Positions 8,868 through 18,540 are shown, counted from the first letter of the stretch. The stretch: 64,000 nucleotides of DNA from Acidobacteria bacterium UBA2990 (GCA_002347025.1 DEAE01000005.1:1-64000); one strand, 5' to 3'. The notes: generated from the letters alone by a model not told the origin. Program-made: numbers and translations.

Positions 8868-9021
8868 GGCTGGTTTGGTGATGGGCCTGTCTTAGAGTCA
8901 ACCTTCGTTGTCGATAGGAGAACGAGTCGGAAGGTGAGTCTAGGGACCCATGGCTTTCTTTGATGGCGCTTGGTCACTGTTAGTTCAGCCACAACTTCGC
9001 TCAATCCGGTGGTTCGCGTGA

Positions 9022-9969
9022 CTAGAGTTCGGATTCTGGTCTGGCTGAGCGTCTCCACCAGGCGGCCACAAGGCTCCCAATTAAGGAGTGAGCGACAGTG
9101 GCGATAGCGCTGGGAATGGCGACCAGCGGGTTGGTGAAGTTGCCACGTGCCAGAATGACTCCTAGGCCTGAGTTCTGCATGCCGACTTCGATGGCTACCG
9201 TGCGCGCTCCTATTTCTCGCCCGAGCACTACTTTGCCAGTGAGATACCCAAATAGAAAACCGCAACCGTGGAGACTGAACACTGCTAGGAGAAGCTTTGG
9301 GCCGGCGTCCAGTATCTGTTCCCGTCCGCTGGCGACGACTGAGGCGACGATAAGTGTGATAGTCATCACTGCTACCAGTGGCGCGATGGGTAGGAGTCCA
9401 GCGACAGTGCGGGGAAAGCGCCATTTGAGCAGAGCTCCGAGGACCACTGGAAGGATGACGACCTGCAAGGTGTCCAAGAAGAGGTCAGTGGCGGACACCG
9501 TAAGGCGGTCTCCGACCAGCAGTGTTGTCAGGGTCGGGGTCATCAGCGCTGCGAGCAACGTCGACAGCGCTGTCATTGTGACTGAGAGTGCCACGTCCGC
9601 TTTGGCAAGGTAGGAGATGACATTTGAAGCGGTTCCCCCTGGACAGCAGGCGACCAGGATGAGGCCGACAGCGAATGGTGTTGGTAGATCAAATAGGTGC
9701 CCGAAGGCCCACCCGAGTGCCGGCATTATTGTGTATTGCAAGGCAACTCCAGGTAGGACTTGGTTACGCTTGTGCCCGATTCGGCGAAAGTCTTCAAAAC
9801 CGAGCGTCATGCCCATGCTGAGCATGATGACGCTGAGCCCGATAGTGATCAGGGAACCGCTGAACCAGGTAAAGAGCGAGGGATGTACCAGGGCGATGGC
9901 GCAGCAGATCAGCACCCAAATTGGAAACGCCGATGTTAGTAGCGGGAGCAGAGCCAAAACCGGTTGCAT
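9022..9969 (-). CDS. Bile acid:sodium symporter (BASS) family transporter
   Basis: The 315-residue protein is almost entirely hydrophobic, with about nine or ten membrane helices. Family signatures are MGMTLGFEDF early on, then LVACCPGGTASNVISYLAKADVA-type text (CCPGG and the SN pair of the sodium-binding region), and VGMQNSGLG in the later crossover helix. Members import organic anions with sodium; bacterial substrates range from bile acids to pantoate and alpha-keto acids, so I do not assign one. The ATG at 9969 gives a full-length protein. Confidence 0.88.
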   Translation of the reverse strand: MQPVLALLPLLTSAFPIWVLICCAIALVHPSLFTWFSGSLITIGLSVIMLSMGMTLGFEDFRRIGHKRNQVLPGVALQYTIMPALGWAFGHLFDLPTPFAVGLILVACCPGGTASNVISYLAKADVALSVTMTALSTLLAALMTPTLTTLLVGDRLTVSATDLFLDTLQVVILPVVLGALLKWRFPRTVAGLLPIAPLVAVMTITLIVASVVASGREQILDAGPKLLLAVFSLHGCGFLFGYLTGKVVLGREIGARTVAIEVGMQNSGLGVILARGNFTNPLVAIPSAIATVAHSLIGSLVAAWWRRSARPESEL

Positions 9970-10163
9970 TGTATACGGAGGGGTAGCGAAGAGTGGCCGG
10001 AGGACGCAACTTATTCTATGAAAGATTCTGGCATCGATCGGGTTCTGGCTGGTTTTACCTCCCGAATACTCTGCGGGTGGGAGATGGACTGACCCCGGGT
10101 TGGTGCCGGTCCGATTTCAAGCGATAGAGTCGAACTCGTAAAAAGTGGGTTGAGGTGATGAGG

Positions 10164-10601
10164 TCACACTCGCAGGTGGTCGCCCTGCCAGTCGTTTACC
10201 AGTTCCTTTATTGGCGTTGCAGCTGTGATGTTGTCTTCCAGTACTTTTCGGGCCAATGCCGGGAGTTCGGCATCACTGGCGAACCTCAAACCGACCATCT
10301 GGGTCGGAGTGAAGTCGTTGACACGTTCCTGTAGGTCTCCTGGAAGTAGCTCGCGCATGCGTAGCCGCATTTCGAGTCGGATTACCCGGTCTTGAACTTT
10401 TAGGGCAAAAAGCCTTGCGAAGATAAACAGGATAATTAGAGCGATAGCCACCAGTAATCTTATGGTGGATTCGAAGGAAAATTCGTTGAATAGACCAAAG
10501 GTCGCCCATGCAAGATTGAGCAGAAAGATGGGGCCTGCGACAAACTGATACGATGGCACAAAACGAGTATGGTTTTCGAAATTCTGCTGTTGGTCGGCCA
10601 T
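10164..10601 (-). CDS. DUF6526 family membrane protein
   Basis: This 145-residue protein begins MADQQQNFENHTRFVPSYQF and has two adjacent membrane helices (about 22-40 and 47-65). A charged amphipathic tail follows, with VQDRVIRLEMRLR and the NDWQGDHLRV end. This is the pattern of the DUF6526 family, whose function is unknown. I chose the ATG at 10601 because AGGA sits eight bases before it and earlier in-frame codons would cross the divergent phhB gene. The tail segment LPGDLQERVNDFTPTQMVGLRFASD looks soluble and cytoplasmic. Confidence 0.8.
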   Translation of the reverse strand: MADQQQNFENHTRFVPSYQFVAGPIFLLNLAWATFGLFNEFSFESTIRLLVAIALIILFIFARLFALKVQDRVIRLEMRLRMRELLPGDLQERVNDFTPTQMVGLRFASDAELPALARKVLEDNITAATPIKELVNDWQGDHLRV

Positions 10602-10720
10602 AGCGTTTTCCTCAGAAATGTTGGTTAGTCGATCACTATAAGAGTAATGCACTATCTGGAGCCCAATCATGGTCTCTTTGGGCCATGGTCTGGCCAGGCG
10701 GATCGGAGAAAGGAGATTCA
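10602..10720. promoter_or_regulatory. Divergent intergenic region between DUF6526 gene and phhB
   Basis: A 119-base gap separates two head-to-head starts. Ribosome sites are clear on both sides (AGGA for the left gene, AAAGGAG for the right). I could not assign -35/-10 boxes with confidence. Confidence 0.3.
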
Positions 10721-11056
10721 ATGAGTGAGTTGGCAGCGAAGCAATGCGTGCCTTGTCGGGGGGGCGTGCCGCCGTTGCAGGGCGATGAACTGGTGACCTT
10801 TCAGGAGCAGCTCGGGGGCGGGTGGCACGTCATTCAGGAGCACCACCTAGAGAGGGAATACCGTTTTGAGGATTTTAGGCAGGCTCTGGATTTCACCGTG
10901 CGGGTTGGAGAGATGGCTGAAGTTCAGGGTCATCACCCGGACCTCTTCTTGGCGTGGGGATTGGTAAAGGTGACCGTTTGGACCCATAAGATTGACGGGT
11001 TGACTGAAAGTGACTTTGTGTTCGCGGCAAAGGTGGATCAACTTGTGTCTGGCTAA
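10721..11056 (+). CDS. phhB: Pterin-4a-carbinolamine dehydratase
   Basis: The 111-residue protein has the family core EVQGHHPDLFLAWGLVKV (His71, His72, Pro73, Asp74), then VWTHKIDGLTESD with His89. It dehydrates 4a-hydroxytetrahydropterin during recycling of the cofactor of aromatic amino acid hydroxylases, and acts in the cytoplasm. Start choice is clear: AAAGGAG lies just upstream of the ATG at 10721, while the longer frame from 10685 lacks a ribosome site. An early Cys-x-x-Cys pair (CVPCRGG) is present; such a pair is seen in some members. No hydroxylase gene is in the window, so the pterin partner is unknown. Confidence 0.92.
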   Translation: MSELAAKQCVPCRGGVPPLQGDELVTFQEQLGGGWHVIQEHHLEREYRFEDFRQALDFTVRVGEMAEVQGHHPDLFLAWGLVKVTVWTHKIDGLTESDFVFAAKVDQLVSG

Positions 11057-11098
11057 GGTCTCGGTGCTGCGGGTTTCTGCAGGAGGCCTTGCTTCTGC

Positions 11099-11548
11099 CT
11101 AACCTAGTGAATCATTCTCGCACCAAGCGACCGAGTCGCCGGTCTGGATGGAACCGTCATCGAGTACTTCAGCGAACACACCTCCACGCCACTGAGAGGC
11201 TAGCGCGTCGCGCAGGCCGGGTTCGGCCTGATCCATCAGGTTACAGGGACGCGTCTCGCCTCGCACGCGGAGTCGGCAGTTGCCCACACGGATGATTTTG
11301 TCCCGGGTTTGAGCTAGATCAATGCCGCTGACTAATAGGTTTGCTCGCCTGGTAGAGGGGTCGACTGGTGTCGCCAGGGCTTCGACGACTTGGTCCCACT
11401 CTCGTGTAGCCATGATTGTTACCTGACGCCAACCTCCTTGGTTTGCGTTGCCAATGATACCGGTCCCTTGGCGGAGTTCGGCTGTTTTGACTGGGTCCAT
11501 CGGACCCCCGTGAAATCGCTTTATCCAGATCCGTTCGAGCTGGGCCAT
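11099..11548 (-). CDS. MOSC domain protein
   Basis: The 149-residue protein is essentially a single MOSC domain. Key segments are IWIKRFHGGPMDPV at the start, RRANLLVSGIDL in the middle and the signature GETRPCNLMD with the conserved Cys. The MOSC fold carries molybdenum-cofactor sulfur chemistry in MocoS and mARC proteins; small stand-alone forms like this have no firmly assigned substrate. It is convergent with phhB after a gap of 42 bases. Start ATG at 11548. Confidence 0.88.
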   Translation of the reverse strand: MAQLERIWIKRFHGGPMDPVKTAELRQGTGIIGNANQGGWRQVTIMATREWDQVVEALATPVDPSTRRANLLVSGIDLAQTRDKIIRVGNCRLRVRGETRPCNLMDQAEPGLRDALASQWRGGVFAEVLDDGSIQTGDSVAWCENDSLG

Positions 11549-11658
11549 AAGTTTTCCCCGATTGCATGATGTGAGTCTTGGTCCGCCACCCGGCGAGCAC
11601 TCTACTTAGTTTACGACGACGTTCGGAAGTGTCCAGCCTAGTGTAAAATCAAAGGTTC

Positions 11659-12765
11659 ATGGGTAGAGAAAGCGTGACAAATCTAGATTCCGACCCCGCC
11701 ACGGCGGGGAGTACGCTTGATAACTGGGTCCGAGAGATTATCGAGTGGCATTTTAATCCCGAGACCGGTTGCCTTTTTTGGCTCGACTGGGCTCAGGAGG
11801 CCGGCTGGGATCCGCGTCAGGAGATTCAGACCTTCGCCGATCTCAACAAGTTTCCTCATTTTGAGGATGAGAAGCTGCGAGGCGGCCCGTTGCGCCGCTG
11901 GGTACCGAAGGCTTTGGCCGATCAGCCAACCTTTGTTTTTGAAACTGGTGGCACAACTGGTATTCCCAAGAGTCGGGTTGCCCAGAAAGACTTCCGGGTG
12001 GATTACGAGTTGTTCTCAGAGACCCTGCCTGATGCACATTTTCCTAGAGGTAGCAATTGGCTGATGCTTGGCCCCAGTGGTCCCCGTCGGCTCCGGCTTG
12101 CGGTTGAGCATTTGGCCCAGCACCGGGGGGGAATCTGCTTCTGTGTAGACCTTGATCCCCGTTGGGTGGTCAAGCTCATCAAAAAGGGGTGGATGGAACA
12201 TCTCAAAGCATATCAAGATCATGTGATTGATCAGGCGGTCACAGTGCTTTCGGCTGGACATGACATTAAGTGCATGTTTGCCACACCGAAGTTGCTGGAG
12301 GCGCTGGCAAACCGGCTTGAGGCGGATGGGTCGAGTCTACGAGATACTGGCATAACGGGTATCTTCGCAGGAGGAACTGAGTTCACCCCTCAATGGAATA
12401 GGTTTGCACATGAAGAGTTGCTTGATGGTATCTACATGACTCCGACCTATGGCAATACCTTGATGGGGTTGGCAGCTAGTCCGCCAAGTGGCCCCGATGA
12501 AGGCTACAAAATCACCTACTATGCACCGCAGCCACGGGCCGTTCTGCAGGTGGTAGATCCTGACGATGCCGATCGGGTGGTCGGCTACGGTGAGACAGGT
12601 CGCGTAATGTTGACTACACTCACCAAGGAGTTCTTCGTGCCGCGTTTCCAAGAACGCGACGAAGGCGAGCGTGAACCCCCGTGCGGTCAGTATCCATGGG
12701 ATGGTGTCAGCGGGGTACGGCCATTTAGTCGACTTGCATCCGGCACTACTGTGGGCGTCTACTAA
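11659..12765 (+). CDS. LuxE/PaaK-like acyl-adenylating protein
   Basis: The protein has 368 residues, close to the length of LuxE acyl-protein synthetase and shorter than PaaK. The adenylation loop FETGGTTGIPKS (around 94-105) matches the A3 motif, MTPTYGNTLMG matches the A5 region and YGETGRVMLTTLTKEFFVPR matches A7. A C-terminal mobile domain is missing or very short, as in LuxE. Its next neighbour is a LuxC/ALDH-like protein, so the pair may activate a carboxylic acid and reduce it to the aldehyde. AAAGG precedes the ATG. No luciferase genes are nearby, so light production is not implied. The acid is unknown. Confidence 0.75.
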   Translation: MGRESVTNLDSDPATAGSTLDNWVREIIEWHFNPETGCLFWLDWAQEAGWDPRQEIQTFADLNKFPHFEDEKLRGGPLRRWVPKALADQPTFVFETGGTTGIPKSRVAQKDFRVDYELFSETLPDAHFPRGSNWLMLGPSGPRRLRLAVEHLAQHRGGICFCVDLDPRWVVKLIKKGWMEHLKAYQDHVIDQAVTVLSAGHDIKCMFATPKLLEALANRLEADGSSLRDTGITGIFAGGTEFTPQWNRFAHEELLDGIYMTPTYGNTLMGLAASPPSGPDEGYKITYYAPQPRAVLQVVDPDDADRVVGYGETGRVMLTTLTKEFFVPRFQERDEGEREPPCGQYPWDGVSGVRPFSRLASGTTVGVY

Positions 12766-12879
12766 CGGGTTGGTTTGAGTGTTTGGCAGAGGTTCCGATT
12801 TGGGGTATATGGCCTCTGATGTGCTGTTTCGGTGGGTTTTATTTTGGTGATAACCGTTGGTGTTCAGTTAGGGTGAGAT

Positions 12880-14304
12880 GTGATTCATTTTCCGATACTT
12901 CGTTGGGGACAGCCATATAAGAGCCTTGAGGTCACCGAGGTCGATCATTTCTTGACCGGTGAAGCGGTGGCCGAGGTTAGTCAGGCGAATCCGGGTATTG
13001 TTGCTAGAGACCTGCGTAAAGGCGCGGCACGTGCTCGTGACGTTCTTCGTGAAATCCCGTGTGCGGAGTTGCTTGCAATGGTCAAGAAGGGAGGCGAACT
13101 CTTTAAGTCGGCTGAGTTGCCTCTAGGGGACGGCAGTCAGACACCAGATGACTTCGTCCGGCAGCAATCGGCTACCACAGGGCTGCCGGAGCACATGTGC
13201 CGGATGAATATGGGGAAGCTCGAATATGTGCTCAGCCATCTCGACGAAGTATTAACTTCACTCACTCGCAAGCTCGACTACCAAATTCTTACCCGTGGTT
13301 ACGGAGAAGAAGATGGCGTGATGCGCAGCTACCAGGCTACTACCCCGGTGCTGGGCATGGTGCTGCCCTCAAATTCACCTGGAGTGCACAGTCTCTGGCT
13401 ACCAATTCTGCCGTTGCAGATCGGGTTGGTGCTCAAGCCAGGACCTCAGGAGCCTTGGACTCCATGGCGAATGGCTCAGGCCTTTTTCGAAGCAGGCGTG
13501 CCTAAAGAGGCGATTGCTCTGTATCCTGGTCTGGGTGAGGTTGGAGCGGCTGTCCTAAACAGCTGTTCCCGAAGCCTCATCTTTGGAGGAACCGCGACAG
13601 TTGAGCAGTATGCTGCGAACCCTGGGGTTCAGGTGCACGGCCCTGGATTTAGCAAAATCCTCATTGGGGAGGACAAGGTCGACGATTGGGAAGACTATCT
13701 CGATCTGATGGTTGAAAGTGTGGCGATCAACAGTGGTCGCGGTTGTATCAACTGCTCGGGTATTTGGGCTCCTCGTCACACCCGTGAAATTGCTGAAGCT
13801 CTTGCTGAGAAATTGGCATCAATTGTGCCTTTACCTCCGGATGATCCAGAGGCTGCACTTGCGGCATTCACAGTTCCTGGACAGGCTGCTGCTATCTCGG
13901 CTGATATCGACAATGCGTTGAAGGAAGATGGTGTGGAGGATGTTTCAGCCAAGCATCAAGAGGGTAGTCGGCTGGTGTCTCGAGAGCGCTGTGACTACAT
14001 TCATCCCACTGTCGTTCACTGCGCTTCGCCCGAAGCGGCAATGGCGAAGAAGGAGTATATGTATCCTTTCGTGACTGTTGTTGAGTGTCCGCAGGACAAG
14101 ATGATTGGTTTGATAGGCACGACCTTGGTCGCAACCGGCTTGACAGAGGACCCGGTGTTCACACAGGTGCTGCTCGATGCTCGGAATATAGACCGGCTGA
14201 ATATTGGACCAGTGCCGACCACTAAGCTCAACTGGCTTCAGCCGCACGAGGGAAACATCGTGGATTTTCTCTTCCGGCCACGTGCTTTTCAACAAGCCTC
14301 GTAG
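12880..14304 (+). CDS. Acyl-CoA reductase / aldehyde dehydrogenase-like protein (LuxC-like)
   Basis: The 474-residue ALDH-superfamily protein starts at GTG 12880 with AGGGTGAGAT upstream. The catalytic segment is INSGRGCINCSG; Cys289 aligns with the ALDH nucleophile (NxGQxC) and Cys292 is close by. Other landmarks are VLPSNSPGVHSLWLP, which resembles the cofactor-binding N-P-x region, and LIFGGTATVEQYA in place of FTGS. In LuxC-type enzymes the Cys accepts an acyl group from CoA or a protein and NADPH reduces it to aldehyde. Together with the LuxE/PaaK-like gene 114 bases upstream it forms a likely two-step acid reduction module. It could instead be an ordinary CoA-acylating ALDH. Confidence 0.78.
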   Translation: MIHFPILRWGQPYKSLEVTEVDHFLTGEAVAEVSQANPGIVARDLRKGAARARDVLREIPCAELLAMVKKGGELFKSAELPLGDGSQTPDDFVRQQSATTGLPEHMCRMNMGKLEYVLSHLDEVLTSLTRKLDYQILTRGYGEEDGVMRSYQATTPVLGMVLPSNSPGVHSLWLPILPLQIGLVLKPGPQEPWTPWRMAQAFFEAGVPKEAIALYPGLGEVGAAVLNSCSRSLIFGGTATVEQYAANPGVQVHGPGFSKILIGEDKVDDWEDYLDLMVESVAINSGRGCINCSGIWAPRHTREIAEALAEKLASIVPLPPDDPEAALAAFTVPGQAAAISADIDNALKEDGVEDVSAKHQEGSRLVSRERCDYIHPTVVHCASPEAAMAKKEYMYPFVTVVECPQDKMIGLIGTTLVATGLTEDPVFTQVLLDARNIDRLNIGPVPTTKLNWLQPHEGNIVDFLFRPRAFQQAS

Positions 14305-14431
14305 CGCCGGTTCAGGCCTGTTTGGTGTGGTCAGGTTTCGGTGTGCGGTACCCGACCTTTGTGTGACGTTCAGGTATTGCCCTGCCATTGAGAGTTTGTG
14401 CCAAATATCGCACCGTTACCGGAAGTGACAG

Positions 14432-15112
14432 GTGTTACCAGTGCTAGAAATTACTGGCGTTTCAAAGTCATATCCGACCCCGCGCGGGTCGCTCGACATC
14501 CTTACGGACGCATCGCTGACCTTCAAGTCCGGTGACTCTGTTTCGATCGTCGGACCATCTGGAAGTGGGAAAAGCACATTACTCTACATTCTCGGTGCAC
14601 TTGAGCCGCCGAGTACTGGTACGGTGACGCTGGATGGGGTGAACCCGTTTAGGTTGTCGCCAGTTGAATTGGCTGTGTTCCGGAATCGGCGGATTGGGTT
14701 TGTGTTCCAGGATCACCTGCTTTTACCTCAATGCAGTGTGCTTGAGAATGTTTTGATCCCGACGCTGGTTGGATTCGATGTTGACGGGGCGAAGGATAGG
14801 GCGCGTGAACTGCTCGGGCGCGTCGGTCTGGGTGATCGGTTGGACCATCGGCCGGCCGAGTTATCCGGTGGTGAGCGCCAGCGAGTGGCCCTTGCCCGTG
14901 CGCTCATCTGTCAGCCGCCGCTCTTGCTATGTGACGAGCCTACTGGCAATCTCGATCGCGCAGCCGGTGATGTGGTCGCAACGATGCTCTTCGATTTACA
15001 TCAACGGCAGCAGACCATACTCGTAGTCGTTACCCATAATGTGGAGTTGGCGGGAAAATGCTCGATTAGCTATGAACTGGTGGGCCAGCGAATCAAGCGC
15101 AGGAACCTATGA
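14432..15112 (+). CDS. ABC transporter ATP-binding protein (MacB/LolD type)
   Basis: The 226-residue ATPase has Walker A GPSGSGKST (41-49), Q-loop FVFQDHLLL, signature LSGGERQRVALARAL, Walker B LLLCDEPTGNLD and the switch His in VVTHN. The order and spacing are those of the MacB/LolD/FtsE class, which pair with FtsX-type permeases. It starts at GTG 14432 and ends overlapping the permease start by four bases (ATGA), so the two are made together. The likely role is mechanical transmission to an export or lipoprotein-handling permease rather than import, as no binding protein is encoded nearby. Confidence 0.9.
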   Translation: MLPVLEITGVSKSYPTPRGSLDILTDASLTFKSGDSVSIVGPSGSGKSTLLYILGALEPPSTGTVTLDGVNPFRLSPVELAVFRNRRIGFVFQDHLLLPQCSVLENVLIPTLVGFDVDGAKDRARELLGRVGLGDRLDHRPAELSGGERQRVALARALICQPPLLLCDEPTGNLDRAAGDVVATMLFDLHQRQQTILVVVTHNVELAGKCSISYELVGQRIKRRNL

Positions 15113-18100
15113 CCATTCGAATTTTGCTGCGACGAAGCCTTGCTCATTTTTGGCGAACTAACCTCGCCGTCATTGTCGGTGTCTCGGTTGCTGTATCGGT
15201 TCTTGCTGGTGCATTTCTTGTCGGTGCTTCAGTGCGGGGGAGTTTGCGGGATATCGCGTTGCAGCGCCTTGGGCAAGTAGATCATGTGATTACCGCAGGA
15301 CTGTTCTTTCGTGAGGCGCTGGCCGGGGATTTGTTGGCCTCAGAACAGCTTGATGGTGTTGTCTCTACGGCTGTACCAATGATCGCGCTTGAGGGATTTG
15401 CGACACATCAGGAGAGCGGCAGTCGTGCTGGCAGCATTCAGGTCTACGGTGTTGACGAACGGTTTTGGGAGCTGCATGGTTTTGATGGATCCGAGCTCGC
15501 TCCGGCACCGGGCACGGTGCTAGTGAGCGGTGGTCTCGCGCGTGAGCTCGGAGCTGTGACCGATGACACACTGCTCGTGCGTGTCCAGAAACCGTCCGCG
15601 ATTCCGGTGGGATCTCTGCACGGACGTCGAGATGACTTGGGTCGGACGATGCGCCTTCGCATACGAGAGGTGCTGACTCCTTCGACACTCGGTGAATTCT
15701 CTTTCAGGCCGCAGCAGGGTTTTTCGAGGGCTGTGTTTATTAATCTTGGTCGAATGCAACGTGACCTAGAGCTCAAACTCCAAGCCAACACCATTCTGCT
15801 CGGTAGTGGCATTGTCGGTTCGGTGGAATCAGCAACGGGTGTGGCGGCCATCGAGATGGCTCTGCGCGAGCGGACGGGGTTGGAGGATTTCTCGCTGCGT
15901 GTGCGTGAACTGGAAGAGTCTGGCGTTTTGGTCGTGGAGTCTGCGGCGGGATTGCTCAGTGATGACGTTGTTGAAGCTGCAGTGTCGGCAGCGGTCGAAA
16001 ACCAGATGGTTGAGCAGTCGATCTTGACCTACCTGGCGAATGAGATCAGGTTTGGCGACAAGGTTACTCCCTATTCTCTGGTGACAGCGCTTGATCTTAA
16101 GGTGCTCGGACCGGAAGTGTCTGTTCCTGCGGGGAGGGCTGCTGAACCTCCGTCAATCGTGCTGAACACATGGGCCGCTGATGATTTGGGTGCTACACCA
16201 GGGGATGTTGTGAGTCTGCAATATTATTTGTGGGAGGAAGCTGGTGCATTGCTGACTCAGGAAGCTGAGTTCAGGGTGGCGGCGGTCATCCCATTGGAAG
16301 GTCTGGCGGTCGACCAGGACCTGGCTCCAGACTACCCAGGCATCACCGAAGCGACTGACGTGTCGGATTGGGATCCCCCATTTCCGATCGACCTTGATCT
16401 AGTGAGGCAGAAGGACGAGGAATATTGGGACGAATACAGAACAGCAGCAAAAGGTTTTATAGCACTGGGAGATGGGCAGGACCTTTGGCGCTCTCGCTGG
16501 GGACAGGTAACCTCCCTGCGAGTCGGCTCGTCAGGCTCTATTTCCGCAGAGGGAGCTAATCGGTACCGGGCTGCATTCCGGTCGGCACTCGACCCACTGG
16601 CTGCCGGCTTCGTAGTCTACCCTGCTCGAGAACTTGCGCTTGAAGCTGCTGATGGGGTGACCAATTTCGGTGAATATTTCACCTATTTTAGCTTTTTTCT
16701 GGTGGTGTCTGCCTTGTTGTTGGCGAGTTTGTTCTTTCGCTTGGGTGTGGAACAACGCCTAAAGGAAATTGGAACGCTTGCAGCGTTAGGCTTCGATGAG
16801 GCTAGGGTCCGCCGTTTGTTCTGGTCTGAGGCGGTAGTGTTGTCTTTCGTTGGTGGTCTTCTTGGGATGGTCGGTGCCGTCGTCTATGCCGAAATCATCA
16901 TGTGGGGGCTACGTACTTGGTGGGTAGATGCGGTTGGGACAACCTTGCTGACCTTGCATGTGTCGTTGTTGTCGCTGGTGGCGGGGCTTATCGGTGGCAT
17001 GCTAGCCGCAGTGTTCTCAATTGCTTGGTCTCTGCGCGTTGTTGTGGAGACGACACCACGCGCTCTCATTAGTGGGTCGTTGCCAAGACTTTCGAGCCGA
17101 GACAGATTCACGGGTCGTGTCTCTGGTCTGGCTCGACTGGCGCCTGTTGTACTTGGGCTGCTCGGTTCTTTAGTGTTGTTCGTGACGGTACTTGGTGCAA
17201 TTGGCGATACGGCTGGCTTTTTCGGCGCTGGGCTATTACTGCTCGGTTCGTTACTAACGCTGTCATGGGGGCTTCTCGAACGGGAGGATTCGCCGAAGGA
17301 AGCGGTGCCGTCGACTTGGTCTGTTTCGCGCGTAGGACTTCGCAATGCGACCGCGAGGCCAGGTCGCTCTGTGCTTTGTATAACTCTAATTGCCTTTGCG
17401 GCTTTTATCATCGTGGCAGTGGATGCCTTTCATTTGGAGGGAGATGGTTCTACTGGCCGGGCATCAGGCACAGGTGGTTTTCTGTTACTTGCTGAATCTC
17501 TCCTGCCGATTGTGCATGATATGTCCTCAGAGGATGGCAGGACCGAACTGGGAATTAGTTCTTTCGACGATGAGGCGTTTGAGGGAATCTCGTACGCAAG
17601 ATTCCGCGTGAGACCTGGTGAGGACGCGAGCTGTCTGAATCTCTACCAACCTAAGAACCCTCGTGTAATAGCTCCAGAGTTGGCCTTCATGTCGGAAGAC
17701 CGGTTCCGGTTTAGTGCGACCTTGGCCGAGACTGATGCAGAGGCCGCCAACCCTTGGTTGCTGCTGAACCGTGATTTTGAGGATGGGGCGGTTCCGGCCA
17801 TCGCGGACGCAACGTCACTTGCCTATGCACTACATTTGGCCGTTGGCGATGACTTTATCCTTAATCGAGATAGCGAAAACCCGATTCGACTTAGGATTGT
17901 GGCAGCGCTGTCTGACAGTATCTTCCAGCGAGAATTGATTATCGGTGAGCAGTGGTTTGACCGGTTATTCTCGCAGTATGAAGGCTACCGGTTCTTCTTG
18001 GTTGATGCCCCACCAGACCGGACGGTTGAAGTGGCAGCTACACTGGAAGATCGCCTGTCTGGCTATGGATTTGATGTGACATCGGCAGAAGAGCGACTTG

Positions 18101-18504
18101 CTGCCTTCCATCGAGTGAACAATACCTATCTGGCTACTTTCCAAACGCTTGGGGCCCTTGGCTTACTATTGGGTACCCTTGGACTTGGAGCTGTGTTACT
18201 CCGCAATGTCATGGAGCGAAGACGTGAACTAGCGCTGTTTCGTGCGGTTGGGTATGACACGGGTCATGTGTCCCTGATGGTATTGGTTGAGAACGGGTTG
18301 CTATTGTTCGGTGGACTTGGCATCGGGACGGTCTGTGCGCTGGTGGCAATTGCCCCGGCTTGGATTGAGCGAGGTGGTCAGTTTCCTGTTCTGTCGCTTG
18401 CCGGCCTCTTGTTGGCAGTGGCGGGGGCTGGCCTAGTGTCGTCCCTGGTGGCTACCGTAATAGCCGTTCGTACCCCACTGTTGCCGGCACTCAGGTCCGA
18501 GTGA
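15109..18504 (+). CDS. Large two-module FtsX/MacB-type ABC permease
   Basis: The 1131-residue permease has an N-terminal membrane helix (about 18-40), a large periplasmic domain, then FtsX module one (TM helices about 520-640 with SLFFRLGVEQRLKEIGTLAA). A second membrane block follows around 680-780, then another soluble domain, and FtsX module two at the C-terminus with GLGAVLLRNVMERRRELALF and final helices. The repeated RxxEIGTLxALG / RRELALFRAVG signatures are diagnostic of FtsX domains. Both modules in one chain mean a single subunit can form the transporter with the upstream ATPase. The substrate may be a lipoprotein, peptide or lipid. The large extracytoplasmic domains favour a MacB-like mechanism. 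Confidence 0.88.
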   Translation: MTIRILLRRSLAHFWRTNLAVIVGVSVAVSVLAGAFLVGASVRGSLRDIALQRLGQVDHVITAGLFFREALAGDLLASEQLDGVVSTAVPMIALEGFATHQESGSRAGSIQVYGVDERFWELHGFDGSELAPAPGTVLVSGGLARELGAVTDDTLLVRVQKPSAIPVGSLHGRRDDLGRTMRLRIREVLTPSTLGEFSFRPQQGFSRAVFINLGRMQRDLELKLQANTILLGSGIVGSVESATGVAAIEMALRERTGLEDFSLRVRELEESGVLVVESAAGLLSDDVVEAAVSAAVENQMVEQSILTYLANEIRFGDKVTPYSLVTALDLKVLGPEVSVPAGRAAEPPSIVLNTWAADDLGATPGDVVSLQYYLWEEAGALLTQEAEFRVAAVIPLEGLAVDQDLAPDYPGITEATDVSDWDPPFPIDLDLVRQKDEEYWDEYRTAAKGFIALGDGQDLWRSRWGQVTSLRVGSSGSISAEGANRYRAAFRSALDPLAAGFVVYPARELALEAADGVTNFGEYFTYFSFFLVVSALLLASLFFRLGVEQRLKEIGTLAALGFDEARVRRLFWSEAVVLSFVGGLLGMVGAVVYAEIIMWGLRTWWVDAVGTTLLTLHVSLLSLVAGLIGGMLAAVFSIAWSLRVVVETTPRALISGSLPRLSSRDRFTGRVSGLARLAPVVLGLLGSLVLFVTVLGAIGDTAGFFGAGLLLLGSLLTLSWGLLEREDSPKEAVPSTWSVSRVGLRNATARPGRSVLCITLIAFAAFIIVAVDAFHLEGDGSTGRASGTGGFLLLAESLLPIVHDMSSEDGRTELGISSFDDEAFEGISYARFRVRPGEDASCLNLYQPKNPRVIAPELAFMSEDRFRFSATLAETDAEAANPWLLLNRDFEDGAVPAIADATSLAYALHLAVGDDFILNRDSENPIRLRIVAALSDSIFQRELIIGEQWFDRLFSQYEGYRFFLVDAPPDRTVEVAATLEDRLSGYGFDVTSAEERLAAFHRVNNTYLATFQTLGALGLLLGTLGLGAVLLRNVMERRRELALFRAVGYDTGHVSLMVLVENGLLLFGGLGIGTVCALVAIAPAWIERGGQFPVLSLAGLLLAVAGAGLVSSLVATVIAVRTPLLPALRSE

Positions 18505-18514
18505 AGCGGGACCA

Positions 18515-18540
18515 CATTACCTGCCGGATCTCCGGTAATG
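18515..18540 (+). terminator. Hairpin after the ABC operon, possible terminator
   Basis: Eleven bases after the permease stop, CATTACC (18515-18521) pairs perfectly with GGTAATG (18534-18540) around a 12-base loop. A T-run does not follow, so this is a weak terminator candidate or an RNA stability element. Confidence 0.35.

Noticed and set aside
8852..9424. A 190-residue Arg/Ser-rich frame over the nucleoside hydrolase and transporter genes
   Set aside because: Low-complexity text in another frame of the transporter gene, with no family match.
11659..14304. Bacterial luciferase operon
   Set aside because: Only LuxE- and LuxC-like proteins are present; no luxA, luxB or luxD was found in the window.
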